Of a stretch of 64,000 nt of DNA, positions 26,732 through 35,527 are shown in pieces; positions within the stretch are counted from its first letter, which is position 1; each line of letters begins with the position of its first letter. The DNA comes from Cyanobacteria bacterium REEB459 (GTDB taxonomy: Bacteria; Cyanobacteriota; Cyanobacteriia; Phormidesmidales; Phormidesmidaceae), in assembly GCA_018970085.1 (NCBI GenBank), contig JAGWXD010000001.1, positions 124,001-188,000 of the forward strand. Direction: 5' to 3'. Under the pieces are notes generated by a model, which did not search any database, was not told the origin of the DNA, and saw only the letters and a list, made by a program, of their open reading frames with translations. Made by a program: the position numbers and the translations under genes.

Positions 26732-26962
26732 TTAGGCGGCATAGTCGAATACCGCATCTAGATACAAGCGGTTGATACGGCGATCGCTGACCCCATTTTG
26801 CATCAAAAACAGGGATAGGGCCGCACAAAAGACCCGATGCTGACTCCAGGCCGGATGGGTCTCCACGTAGTCCTGCATGGCGAAAAATAACTCTTCTGGA
26901 ACCTCTATATTCAAACTAATTCTAGGGGCGATTGACCCTGCCACTGGTTCACTCATTAACAC
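26732..26962 (-). CDS. DUF2811 family small protein
   Basis: 76 residues with the sequence ISLNIEVPEELFFAMQDYVE followed by THPAWSQHRVFCAALSLFLM, the hallmark of the cyanobacterial DUF2811 family. The strand-helix-helix form resembles small ribbon-helix-helix type DNA-binding proteins, but function is unknown. First gene of a probable pair with the 114-residue protein gene. Confidence 0.8.
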   Translation of the reverse strand: MLMSEPVAGSIAPRISLNIEVPEELFFAMQDYVETHPAWSQHRVFCAALSLFLMQNGVSDRRINRLYLDAVFDYAA

Positions 26963-27554
26963 TTCCCCAATTTAGATAGACGCCAAAAAATCTCCCCTGC
27001 CATCCCGCCAAGAGGGGTCACACCCCTTAATTTAGGTATCTCAACCCGGATAAGCATCCAATTGAGGATCCCATTTTGTTCATTGGGGATAGACCAGACG
27101 GGTTAGAAACAAGGGCTGAATTCCTTGGTCGCATCATTGTCACCAGAGTCAGGGGGGATGTCAACCTTGCCAACACCCCTCCTTTTCGCTAGCAGCCATC
27201 ACCCCTCCACGAAGGAACAAGGGTTTCAGGCATCGAGTCTGTATAGTCATGTGATATATATTACTCACATACTCCGTAACCGCTGTGGAATTTGACTCTC
27301 TACAGACCAGACAAAGGCCCATGGTCTCGTACCAGAGTGTGGAAAAATTCCTAAAACTGTGGAAAAGCCTGGGGAAAGAAAAAATAAGGTTAAGAAAAAC
27401 TAAGCATTTAAGAGTTTTTTATGCCCTTTGTATAAAAACCGTTATGGTTACAGGCCACCCCTGTTGGGCCGTGTCTGCCCGCCAGCCAGCCGGGTTAACC
27501 AAACCCCTGGCCGGCTACACCCATGGGTCCCAGGGCGGAATCAGAGGGTCGGCC
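26963..27554. promoter_or_regulatory. Intergenic region with cyanobacterial DnaA boxes and an AT-rich stretch
   Basis: About 590 bp without a gene. TGTGGAAAA, the complement of the cyanobacterial DnaA box TTTTCCACA, occurs twice (27338-27346 and 27358-27366, 20 bp apart), with a related TGTGGAATT at 27284-27292, all in the same orientation. An A-rich stretch follows (27375-27440). This is oriC-like in miniature; it could also be a DnaA-titration or regulatory site. The frame at 27285-27704 that crosses it looks spurious. Confidence 0.5.
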
Positions 27555-28337
27555 CTAGGGAGAAAAATCGTACTCCTGCATCGGCAGGGTGCAGCGGTCC
27601 TGCTGATTGAGGGCACGTTTGATCGGATTAATGTCTCTAAAGCCCTCCGCCCCGCGCTGGGTGAGGCTGAGTTCAAACCGACGGGCAAATTCCGTGACGC
27701 ATAGGTTGGGGCTTTTAGAAAGCTGCTTGAGGCTACCCAGGGCGGTATCTCGGTCCCAAACCGTTACAGCCCGGTGGAGCTGCTCCCAGGCCTGGTCAGA
27801 CTGACGACTGGTAATGGTTTTTAATTGGCGGCGATCGAGAATATTGTAGGCCAACCAAAAGCTCAACCCCAGAATTGTGGCTATGCCTAGGGAAATCAGG
27901 CAACCCGCCAGGGGGCTGTGGCGGTCAAGCAACCCCTTACCCCGGCCAGGGGTATCTTCACGGCCGATCTGCTGATAGTAATCAATAAACGGTTTCATCT
28001 GATCAACAAACCACACCTCAATGCCGGCGGCCTGCAGCTGGTCTGCCAGGAGATAGGTCTCCTCCCAGTCCTGGCTGGGGGTGAGACCGGCAACCACCAG
28101 AGATTGGCCAGATAGGTGATCTTTCTGGTTCTGTATAGTGTCTGCGGCAGACCGCAGGACAGACTGATTCAGTACATAGGGACAGTCAATGGCATAGTCT
28201 TCGGTGAGGATATCAATGTCTCCTCCCCCCGGGCTGGGCACCTGTCGGTAGACCCTGTGGCCATGATCTTCTAGCCAACCAGATAGAAAATCCCTCAAAG
28301 ACTCTTGGCTAGAAAACTCCATCGTGGCCATGCCCAT
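27555..28337 (-). CDS. Membrane protein with degenerate restriction-endonuclease-like domain
   Basis: 260 residues. The N-terminal part (about 8-75) resembles Mrr-like PD-(D/E)xK nuclease folds, with GGGDIDILTEDYAIDCPYV; the (D/E)xK triad is incomplete (IDC-P instead of E-x-K), so catalysis is unlikely. A transmembrane helix follows at about 143-163 (CLISLGIATILGLSFWLAYN), then a helical C-terminal region. Cyanobacterial homologues have no known function. ATG codons at 28337, 28328-28331 region and 28322 are possible starts. Confidence 0.72.
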   Translation of the reverse strand: MGMATMEFSSQESLRDFLSGWLEDHGHRVYRQVPSPGGGDIDILTEDYAIDCPYVLNQSVLRSAADTIQNQKDHLSGQSLVVAGLTPSQDWEETYLLADQLQAAGIEVWFVDQMKPFIDYYQQIGREDTPGRGKGLLDRHSPLAGCLISLGIATILGLSFWLAYNILDRRQLKTITSRQSDQAWEQLHRAVTVWDRDTALGSLKQLSKSPNLCVTEFARRFELSLTQRGAEGFRDINPIKRALNQQDRCTLPMQEYDFSP

Positions 28338-28592
28338 GCGCCCGTCCAGTCAAAACAACTAGTTGTAATAGCTCTCTATTTTAAACAAGCCACCTTTCCA
28401 TGGATCTGGATTTTGTCCAGCCAGGGAGTTCACCCGGCTTGCCGATCTCATTGACCCCGGGTTAACCCCCTAGAGATAGCCCAAAACCCCAGATTTCAGC
28501 CATAGATTGGACCGATCTCTGGCTCGGGGTTCTGGCCCCAGCCACCTATTCTCACCCAGACTCCAGCTCACCTCTACCGGGCCGATGGTTGG

Positions 28593-28883
28593 CTAATGTC
28601 GGGTGGGAAGATCGCCACTGAAGGACTGGGCACCAGTAGCCGGATAATCATCGTGGGTAGGACCAAATAACTCCAGAATCGCTTCTGCGAAATCACCGAA
28701 AAACCCCTTTTGCCGCTGTAACACGGGAATCACTTCCCTCAGGTTTTCGGCCGAAAATCCATAGCCTTGAGCCTGGCCTAAATTCACCAACTCTGAAGCG
28801 GCCTCTGCTTGCTGTATTTGACTCTTCAGTTCAGGGCTGGCAGCAGCTTGACGAAGAAACGAAAGGACATTTTCCTTAGACAT
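28593..28883 (-). CDS. Nif11-domain protein
   Basis: 96 residues. MSKENVLSFLRQAAASPEL with QAQGYGFSAENLREVIP is the Nif11 domain (PF07862), known from nif clusters and from leader peptides of nitrile-hydratase-like RiPP precursors. No double-glycine cleavage site with a variable core follows; the C-terminal tail (TGAQSFSGDLPTRH) contains no Cys, and no lanthionine synthetase, protease or transporter lies nearby. It is more likely a stand-alone Nif11 protein than a RiPP precursor. Confidence 0.85.
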   Translation of the reverse strand: MSKENVLSFLRQAAASPELKSQIQQAEAASELVNLGQAQGYGFSAENLREVIPVLQRQKGFFGDFAEAILELFGPTHDDYPATGAQSFSGDLPTRH

Positions 28884-29165
28884 ACTGTTTTAATCCCATA
28901 ACCTAGAACAACGGTGCTGAGCCTTTAGCAACAATGGTGGTCAGCCGTCGGCTCGGCCTCTAGTTCTAGTCTTACGCTGGTGAGCGGTAACACAGGCATT
29001 TCTCAACAGAACCTTGCATTTCTTGAAATGGTGTAATACTGCGTTGACTGGCAGCCAAGGCCACCTTTGCTTGAGGCCTCCAGGCCATGGGTTGCAGCCT
29101 GGTTAAAGGTAGCCGGAGATTTGACAAAACCTCCCTTACCACCCAGAATAGGAGATACCCCTTGG

Positions 29166-29239
29166 GGGCCTGTAGTTCAACCGGTTAGAGCACCGCCCTG
29201 TCACGGCGGAAGTTGCGGGTTCGAATCCCGTCAGGCCCG
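29166..29239 (+). tRNA. tRNA-Asp (GUC)
   Basis: 74 nt. Acceptor stem GGGCCTG/CAGGCCC, D arm GTTC/GAGC, anticodon loop CTGTCAC (anticodon GTC), T arm GCGGG-TTCGAAT-CCCGT, discriminator G. CCA is not encoded. Confidence 0.97.
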
Positions 29240-29671
29240 TTCTAGATATAGTGTATTCACGCTTGATTAGCTGAGTGTAATGAATTGGGCTGCCTAAATT
29301 TCGGTAGCACGTCGTCCTGATGTTCTGGTGATGGAGTTTAATAGAATCCTTCCTGGAAAATTCTGGCCTTGCCTGGTGGTACTCGACCTACCGGACCAAA
29401 CCACCACCGATGCAGGGATTCAAGACTGCCCTCCGGGGCACCCGGAGAACCCTGTGCGCCAAATTCATCAAGAACTGTCACCTATTGCTGGGAACTGTTG
29501 CTCAAACGGTTGGACCATGGTTTCAAGGGCGACCCTTGCAGGTAAAGTAGGAGCCATCTAGAACTAGCAAGACCCAACCCTTTAAAATCAGGGATTAAAG
29601 ATTAATAATTCCTATAGACTGTTGACGATATAGCCTGTTTTTGGTAATGCAATCATTTTTTAATTTCCTCC
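29240..29671. other. Intergenic region, nothing recognised
   Basis: About 430 bp between tRNA-Asp and trmL. The open frame 29328-29561 has no ribosome site and no protein-like composition. The last 90 bp before trmL are AT-rich and probably hold its promoter. Confidence 0.4.
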
Positions 29672-30154
29672 ATGCCCAAGGTTGTTCTGGTTAATCCTCA
29701 AATCCCACCCAATACAGGCAATATTGCTCGTACCTGTGCGGCTACCCATACCCCTCTGCATCTGGTTGGGCCTTTAGGCTTCGACCTCAGCGATCGCGCC
29801 CTTAAACGAGCCGGTTTAGACTACTGGCCCCAGGTGAACCTAACTCTCCATCACGACTGGTCAGCCTTTTATCATCACTACCAATCCCTGGGAGGCAGGT
29901 TGTTAGGATTCACTACTTACGGACGATTAAGCTATCTAGAGATAACCTATCGGGAGGATGATTGGTTGCTATTCGGTAGCGAAACCTCGGGTTTACGGCC
30001 TGAGGTGCTTCAAACCTGCGATCACGCCCTTAACATTCCCATCTACCGAGATGTGGTGAGAAGCCTGAATTTATCAGCTAGTGCCGCCGTAGGCTTATTC
30101 GAGGCACTGCGCCAGATCAACCTTTCCCGTCTAGCCTTTCCCACCTCCGATTGA
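29672..30154 (+). CDS. trmL: tRNA (cytidine(34)-2'-O)-methyltransferase
   Basis: TrmL methylates the 2'-O of the wobble nucleotide of tRNA-Leu isoacceptors. The 160-residue SPOUT protein has VVLVNPQIPPNTGNIARTCA (motif 1, catalytic Arg), LLFGSETSGLRPEVL (motif 2) and IPIYRDVVRSLNLSASAAVG (motif 3), the knot that binds SAM. This is the minimal SPOUT form without an extra RNA-binding domain, as in TrmL and not TrmH. ATG at 29672 matches homology at once. Confidence 0.95.
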   Translation: MPKVVLVNPQIPPNTGNIARTCAATHTPLHLVGPLGFDLSDRALKRAGLDYWPQVNLTLHHDWSAFYHHYQSLGGRLLGFTTYGRLSYLEITYREDDWLLFGSETSGLRPEVLQTCDHALNIPIYRDVVRSLNLSASAAVGLFEALRQINLSRLAFPTSD

Positions 30155-30898
30155 CTAACCCAGGAACGCTCCGGCATAGGGTGGGTCGCCACCTCAGCAA
30201 GGGTTTTATCCATTAGGAGTTATAGAAAGATGGCAGACTGAAGGGACCAATCCGGCGTCCAGAAATACTAAAAAAAAGGGATCCAGTGGAGTTTCTGAAT
30301 ACTTGATAGGGTCCTCTGCTACTGGGCACGCTAAAGGTTGTACAGAATACAAAAGTTGTGGAATCTAGATAAGGAATTTATATCTATTTTTGTAGAGCTG
30401 GCCTGACCAGGCTAAATGGGCCTTTCATACTATCTTGTCTAGCTGTTAGCTGATCCCCTTAAAACCCTTATCGAGAAAGGGTTTCACAAAGCCTCTTGAA
30501 GCTTTTTCTAAGGCCTTTGGAGAGAGAAATTCATTTATTGGTTTCCCTGACTTGCCGTATTTGCCTACTTGCCAAATCACTTTTGTTAGGGTTACCTATG
30601 GTTGTAATGTGATGGGAAATCTGAGTCCAAGTTGACTGAGTCCATGGCTTCTCCAGCAAGGTAGAGCTGCGATTGATTAGCTTGTTTGCTATGTAAACTT
30701 GCGTAAATTACGGTCGCAAGGTATTCTTACCTATCATGGGTAGTTCTCTTGGGGACAGATTAGCTAAAAATCCATTGGCCCTATGCCTTGGAATTCTGAT
30801 TGCACCGATGTTTGTTTTTTCCCGCCCTGGTGGATCCATAACATCAAGTTAAATATCATTGTGCGATCGCAGGTCAGTTGTTTACAGGAGGTTATTCC
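30155..30898. promoter_or_regulatory. Long leader region of the M23 peptidase gene with hairpins
   Basis: About 740 bp. It contains a hairpin AAACCCTT (30462-30469) / AAGGGTTT (30477-30484), then an AAAGCCT.../AGGCCTTT pair, both about 400 nt before the gene. I looked for the c-di-AMP (ydaO) riboswitch common upstream of such genes and do not find its signatures. AGGAGG (30886-30891) is a strong ribosome site. Confidence 0.4.
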
Positions 30899-32494
30899 TT
30901 GAGTTCCCTGAAGCCAATGCTAAAGAGCAAAAGTTTTTTTATTACTCCTTGTTTAGCGGATAGCAAATCAGTTCAATTGGGTTTGCCTGGTTTGAGCCGA
31001 CTCACCGTTCACTCCCCTGTAACCATTTTGGGAGTGGTTCTATCCCTGGGTGTGTCAATTCCTCTAGCATCAGTATCGGGTTCGGCTTTTGCCGCTGAAG
31101 GGTTAGGAAACCTTGATGGTGTGACTGGAACTCTAGTTACTCCTGTTGCTTCTGACCTATCTACCGACTATTACACCGTTCAAACCGGTGATAGCCTCTC
31201 GCGCATCGCTGAAAAGCACAACGCCAATATAGAACTGCTGAAGAGTGTTAATGGTATTTCTCAGCATGAGGTCTTGAAGGTTGGCCAGGTTTTGAAGGTG
31301 CCAGTACCTAGTCAGGTTGAGACCCTTGCCTACGCTGGCGGCGTTGGTGGCGACCTACCTGTTTTAACTGGCTCTCAGCCTCAGCAGGGGTCTGCCCAGA
31401 ACGTCTACCATGTTACCTCCGGCTACGATATGAAGGGTAATGCTGATGCTTCAGATACCCTGGGTAGAACCTTGGTAAGTTTTACTGACAATGGTGCGTT
31501 AATCGCTATTAATGCCTCCTCTGCCTCGGTTACTCCAGATGGGTGGCACGTTACCGCTGCCCCAGCGGAGCTTACTGGTAAGGCTGAAAATCCATCTATG
31601 GCAGATTCCCCTTCACCGACTAGTGTTTATTTCTCTTCTCCTAGTCGCGAGAAGGCTGTACGCGATGCTCTAGCCCAGAGTCCTGAGGCTAATCAAACGG
31701 TACTAAACCGCGAGCAGTTAAATACTCGCCTGACTGAAGTTCTCAAGCAGGTTGATGGGTCCCATAGTTCAGTTTCTAGTGGCCTTTCCCAGTCGGCTAA
31801 TGATGGTCTTGTTGCCTCTGCCCCTGCATCGACGTCACAACCCAGTTCTGCCCATCAAGCCTCGGCGGCTAGTTCCTCAGGTGCTTGGTCCGTGGTCGAC
31901 GCTACCACTGCGGCAGAGGCGCAGGTGACTGCTGCTGCCCCCTCCTCTCCATCCCCAGCATCTGCCGCCAATGGCACAGATGTTTTAGCGGCTGCTCCCC
32001 TGGGTGCAGAGACCTATAGCCCTTTTTCTGATCAAGCCATTGGTCAACCTGTTTCTCCCGATATGCCGATTTTGCCGGGGGTGAGAGAATTCTTCCCGGA
32101 AGTGCCCTCCCGATTTAATGGTTATCTCTGGCCTGCCCGTGGGGTGCTCAGCTCTGGTTACGGTTGGCGTTGGGGTCGCATGCACCGCGGTATTGATATT
32201 GCTGGGCCCATCGGAACTCCTGTGATGGCGGCAGCTGCAGGGGTTGTGGTCCGTTCTGGTTGGAACTCTGGTGGCTATGGCAACGTGGTAGATATTCGCC
32301 ATGGTGACGGTAGTATGACTCGATATGCCCACAACAGCCGCCTTTTGGTGCGCGAAGGGCAAGAAGTCAAGCAAGGTCAATTAATTTCAGAAATAGGTAG
32401 TACGGGCAATAGTACTGGTCCCCACCTACATTTTGAAATTCACCTGCCTTCCGCGGGTACAGTTAACCCAATTGCCTATTTACCTAGCCGTTAG
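30899..32494 (+). CDS. LysM-M23 family peptidoglycan endopeptidase (NlpD-like)
   Basis: 531 residues. It starts at TTG 30899, placed 7 nt after AGGAGG; the longer frame from 30878 would include the ribosome site and is rejected. An N-terminal hydrophobic segment at about 38-62 (ending AFAAEG) probably is a signal peptide. The LysM domain (about residues 88-133) has YTVQTGDSLSRIAEKHNANI. A long Ser/Ala-rich linker leads to the M23 domain with SSGYGWRWGRMHRGIDIAG (zinc His and Asp) and the HLH motif in STGPHLHFEIH. It cleaves peptidoglycan cross-links or activates amidases. A hairpin terminator follows. Confidence 0.93.
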   Translation: MSSLKPMLKSKSFFITPCLADSKSVQLGLPGLSRLTVHSPVTILGVVLSLGVSIPLASVSGSAFAAEGLGNLDGVTGTLVTPVASDLSTDYYTVQTGDSLSRIAEKHNANIELLKSVNGISQHEVLKVGQVLKVPVPSQVETLAYAGGVGGDLPVLTGSQPQQGSAQNVYHVTSGYDMKGNADASDTLGRTLVSFTDNGALIAINASSASVTPDGWHVTAAPAELTGKAENPSMADSPSPTSVYFSSPSREKAVRDALAQSPEANQTVLNREQLNTRLTEVLKQVDGSHSSVSSGLSQSANDGLVASAPASTSQPSSAHQASAASSSGAWSVVDATTAAEAQVTAAAPSSPSPASAANGTDVLAAAPLGAETYSPFSDQAIGQPVSPDMPILPGVREFFPEVPSRFNGYLWPARGVLSSGYGWRWGRMHRGIDIAGPIGTPVMAAAAGVVVRSGWNSGGYGNVVDIRHGDGSMTRYAHNSRLLVREGQEVKQGQLISEIGSTGNSTGPHLHFEIHLPSAGTVNPIAYLPSR

Positions 32495-32515
32495 GGCTTA
32501 GGTTGCAAGCCATTG

Positions 32516-32556
32516 ACAAGGGCAAGTCGGCCCCTAGGTCAGTTTTCTGCCCTTGT
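32516..32556 (+). terminator. Probable terminator of the M23 gene
   Basis: Arms ACAAGGGCA (32516-32524) and TGCCCTTGT (32548-32556), 23-nt loop, followed by a moderately T-rich stretch. Weakened by the long loop. Confidence 0.45.
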
Positions 32557-32843
32557 TGGTTATTTAAGGTCTAATTTTTCTTTGGGGGTGTAGTCGATAG
32601 GCTTTTACTCCTCAAACCTAGTGGGCACTTTAGAATCCTTAGTGATCGCTGGTGGGGCCACCCTCAGGTTTGATTCCCCATTATCTGTCCTGATAACTTG
32701 ACAGATAGGCCTAATAGAGGGAATAGAAATCCAGGGTTCAATCATCTAAGGCTTGAAAATTTAGTCATTTCCGTCTAGTCTGTGATTGGTTAATAAGGGC
32801 AATTAAGCCTTTCTAACTCTGGTCTTAGTGACCGTCTAACCAC
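32557..32843. other. Spacer between the M23 gene and tRNA-Met with an 8-bp inverted repeat
   Basis: No gene. An inverted repeat TATCTGTC (32682-32689) / GACAGATA (32700-32707) is seen, possibly an operator. The tRNA promoter must lie at its right end. Confidence 0.3.
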
Positions 32844-32915
32844 GGCTCAGTAGCTCAGTGGTAGAGCAGGGGACTCATAAGCCCTTGGTCGCGTGTTCAA
32901 ATCACGCCTGAGCCA
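32844..32915 (+). tRNA. tRNA-Met (CAU), elongator type, or tRNA-Ile2
   Basis: 72 nt. Acceptor GGCTCAG/CTGAGCC, D arm GCTC/GAGC, anticodon loop CTCATAA (CAT), T arm GCGTG-TTCAAAT-CACGC, discriminator A. The perfectly paired acceptor excludes initiator Met, which is unpaired at 1-72 and has GC pairs in the anticodon stem. The closing pair of the anticodon stem is A-G. A lysidine-modified tRNA-Ile(CAU) cannot be excluded. Confidence 0.9.
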
Positions 32916-32999
32916 TGTTTCAATATCGCCTAATTTACACCTCAGGATTCACAGCTGTAGGGGTATAATTTCCTGCATATCTAGGCAGGAATGATAATC

Positions 33000-34241
33000 A
33001 TGGAGACCTTGCAGGTAATTCCAGGGGGCGTGACCGCACCAAAAGGGTTTCAGGCTGCCGGCATAGCAGCGGGTCTTAAGCCTTCAGGGGCAGCCGACCT
33101 GGCACTGATTTACTCTGAGTGCGATGCGATCGCTGCTGGAGTTTTCACCACCAGCCAGGTTCGCGCCGCCTGCGTAGATTATTGTCGCCAGCATCTGGAG
33201 GCCCGTCCTAACGCCAGAGCGATTCTTATCAATGCTGGCCAGGCTAATGCCTGCACCGGCAACCAGGGCTGGCTAGACGCGGTAGATAGTGCTGAAACCC
33301 TCGCTCAGGCTCTGCAGCTTTCCCTCGATTCAGTTTTAATCGCCTCTACCGGAGTGATTGGCCAGCGCCTTAAAATTGATCGACTCAAAGCCGGCATTCC
33401 CTCCCTGGTAGGCAATCTTTCCCCCTCCGGTTCCGAGGCAGCGGCCAAAGCCATTATCACTACCGACCTGGTCACCAAGACGGTGGCGATGGAAACTATC
33501 CTCCATGATCGGCCTGTGCGCATTGGTGGAATTGCCAAGGGCTCAGGGATGATCCACCCGAACATGGCTACCATGCTCGCCTTTATTACCTGCGACGCCG
33601 CCGTATCTCCCACACTCTGGCAGGATATGCTGCGGCGGGCGACCAACGCTAGCTTTAATCAGATCACGGTCGATGGTGACACCAGTACGAACGACACCCT
33701 ACTTGCCCTGGCTAATGGTGAGTCGCGCACGCCAGCCATCACCGACCAGGGAGAGGAGGCTGATCGACTAGAAGCGATGTTAACAGCGGTTTGCCAGTAC
33801 CTGGCCAAGGCGGTTGCCCGCGACGGAGAAGGAGCAACCTGTTTAATTGAAGTAACTGTCGCTGGTGCCCTTAATAACGCCGCTGCCAACCAGGTAGCCC
33901 GGGCCATCGCAGGTTCTTCTCTGGTCAAGTCGGCTATTTTCGGCCACGACCCAAACTGGGGAAGAATTGCTGCCGCCGCCGGCCGGTCTGGTATCAGCTT
34001 TGATCAAGCAGATCTCAAGGTACAACTGGGCGACCTGCTGCTGATGCAGCACGGTCAACCCCTGGCCTTTGATCGGCCAGCCGCCAGTACCTATCTTAAA
34101 ACGGCTTGCCAGGGGGAGTACCTTCAGACTGACACGGTGGCCATTCAAGTGAGTATTGGCGATGGGCCTGGGTGGGGCCAGGCTTGGGGCTGTGATTTGA
34201 GCTACGACTACGTCAAAATCAATGCCGAGTACACTACCTAG
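33000..34241 (+). CDS. argJ: Bifunctional ornithine acetyltransferase / N-acetylglutamate synthase
   Basis: ArgJ recycles the acetyl group in arginine biosynthesis. About 413 residues. The autoproteolysis site is in HPNMATMLAF (cleavage between Ala and Thr), preceded by GGIAKGSGMI and followed by ITVDGDTSTNDTLL. FGHDPNWGRIAAAAGRSGI is near the C-terminus. ATG 33000 (GCAGGA about 9 nt upstream) is preferred over 32991, which sits directly on the ribosome site. Whether it is mono- or bifunctional cannot be read from sequence. It is downstream of tRNA-Met, alone. Confidence 0.95.
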   Translation: METLQVIPGGVTAPKGFQAAGIAAGLKPSGAADLALIYSECDAIAAGVFTTSQVRAACVDYCRQHLEARPNARAILINAGQANACTGNQGWLDAVDSAETLAQALQLSLDSVLIASTGVIGQRLKIDRLKAGIPSLVGNLSPSGSEAAAKAIITTDLVTKTVAMETILHDRPVRIGGIAKGSGMIHPNMATMLAFITCDAAVSPTLWQDMLRRATNASFNQITVDGDTSTNDTLLALANGESRTPAITDQGEEADRLEAMLTAVCQYLAKAVARDGEGATCLIEVTVAGALNNAAANQVARAIAGSSLVKSAIFGHDPNWGRIAAAAGRSGISFDQADLKVQLGDLLLMQHGQPLAFDRPAASTYLKTACQGEYLQTDTVAIQVSIGDGPGWGQAWGCDLSYDYVKINAEYTT

Positions 34242-34687
34242 CGAATAGGTAACTGAGCCAATCACCAAGCAATCAAAATCAAGGATTTTATCCAAACTGG
34301 CCTGATCAGCAGCGGGATATGCTCTCCTTAAGCCCTAGAGGCTAGTAATCTTACCGAGACAAATCACTGATATACAGACTAAATTGAGTTTAAATTAGGT
34401 AATTTTCAGGACGTCGACCCGGGCTACTTCAGAGATAATAAAGTCAACACTGAAGAACGCCGGTGACAACTCTCTAGATTCCATTTGGGGGCATTTGGAC
34501 TTTAGCAGACCTTACCAATTAAGCGGTCTTACAGGTAGCTAAAATGTCTGATCCCAGGGGGCTTATCGGGGTCAGACATTTTTATTTGTGAGTTTACTAA
34601 CATGGTTATTTGAGTTTACCGCGGGGGCTTGACTTGATCCTCAGGCCTCTGGCTAAGACCATGGGGTAAATCCTAACTTTTTACTGG
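34242..34687. other. Region between convergent argJ and dam with a terminator
   Basis: About 445 bp without a gene. Apart from the terminator at 34544-34587 nothing is recognised; the roughly 300 bp between the argJ stop and the hairpin are unexplained and could belong to a long 3' UTR or a small RNA. Confidence 0.4.
34544..34587. terminator. Strong bidirectional terminator between argJ and dam
   Basis: A 12-bp stem ATGTCTGATCCC (34544-34555) / GGGGTCAGACAT (34568-34579, one G-U), 12-nt loop, followed by TTTTTATTT on the plus strand and TTTTAG on the minus strand. It fits between the convergent argJ and dam genes. Confidence 0.8.
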
Positions 34688-35527
34688 TTAGTAAGACATA
34701 ATTAATAGCTCATTCACCTTTCCCCGGCGCGACCCCTGAGAATTAATGGCACGGGCTGCTTGAATGGAATGGAATCTGAATCCATGATACAGCTCTCGAA
34801 TAAAAGCACAGTCAGAGTTAGATAGCATAACAGGAATACCTTGTCGGGCTAATCGCCGAAACACTACCGCTAAAGACTGCTGATTTTGAGCTGTAAATCC
34901 ATACCGATTGTAACTGGTGAAACTACTAGTAGGACTAATTGGGTGGTAAGGCGGATCGAAGTAAATAAAATCTCGTCGGGTAATCGGCCAGCTGGGAATA
35001 TTTTCAAAGGAGAAAGTCGAAAGCTCTGCCTTCTGGAGCGCTTCAGAGGCCCTTTGAATCAAGTCTGGATCACAAATAACAGGATTTTTGTAACGCCCCA
35101 CAGGGACGTTAAACTGGCCCTGGGAATTTTCTCGATAGAGGCCGTTATAGCAAGTTTTATTCAGATACAGCAGCCGGGCCGCTCGCTCAATCGGTGCGAC
35201 CAAGTGATGGCACTGTCGTAGCTGGTAATAGTAGTCAGCATTGTGGTGCTGTTGATGATACCGAAGCAGGGCAATGACCTCGGTGGGGCGATCGCGCACA
35301 CACCGATATACGTTCACCAATTCGGGGTTGATATCTGTCAATACCCCCCGCTGGCATCGATTCACTAAATGAAAAAACACCGCCCCTCCCCCCAAAAAGG
35401 GTTCGTAATAGGTTTCAAAGGCCTGGGGGAAAAATGGCTCATACTGGCTGAGTAGCCGCCCTTTACCCCCCGCCCACTTCAAAAAAGGACGAGCTACAGG
35501 CAGAGAAAGGGCGGGAGTCATTACCAT
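34688..35527 (-). CDS. dam: DNA adenine-N6 methyltransferase (D12/Dam family), orphan
   Basis: 279 residues. Motif I FLKWAGGKGRLL near residue 15, the SAM site YEPFLGGGAVFF, TDINPELVNVY, and the catalytic DPPY at about residue 190 identify an alpha-class D12 N6-adenine methyltransferase. Cyanobacterial members methylate GATC. No restriction endonuclease is adjacent. As GATC is the core of GCGATCGC octamers so frequent in this DNA, it would modify them. Specificity is inferred from the family. Confidence 0.92.
   Translation of the reverse strand: MVMTPALSLPVARPFLKWAGGKGRLLSQYEPFFPQAFETYYEPFLGGGAVFFHLVNRCQRGVLTDINPELVNVYRCVRDRPTEVIALLRYHQQHHNADYYYQLRQCHHLVAPIERAARLLYLNKTCYNGLYRENSQGQFNVPVGRYKNPVICDPDLIQRASEALQKAELSTFSFENIPSWPITRRDFIYFDPPYHPISPTSSFTSYNRYGFTAQNQQSLAVVFRRLARQGIPVMLSNSDCAFIRELYHGFRFHSIQAARAINSQGSRRGKVNELLIMSY

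Noticed and set aside
26709-26828. N-terminal extension of the 114-residue protein
   Set aside because: Overlaps the DUF2811 gene; the ATG at 26708 is a better start.
27285-27704. 139-codon plus-strand frame over the DnaA-box region
   Set aside because: Low-complexity composition and overlap with the conserved minus-strand gene.
29067-29270. 67-codon frame through tRNA-Asp
   Set aside because: Contains the tRNA translated (GFESRQA), an artefact.
29328-29561. 77-codon frame
   Set aside because: No ribosome site and no protein-like composition.
30155-30898. c-di-AMP (ydaO) riboswitch
   Set aside because: Expected before a LysM-M23 gene, but none of its conserved stretches is found.
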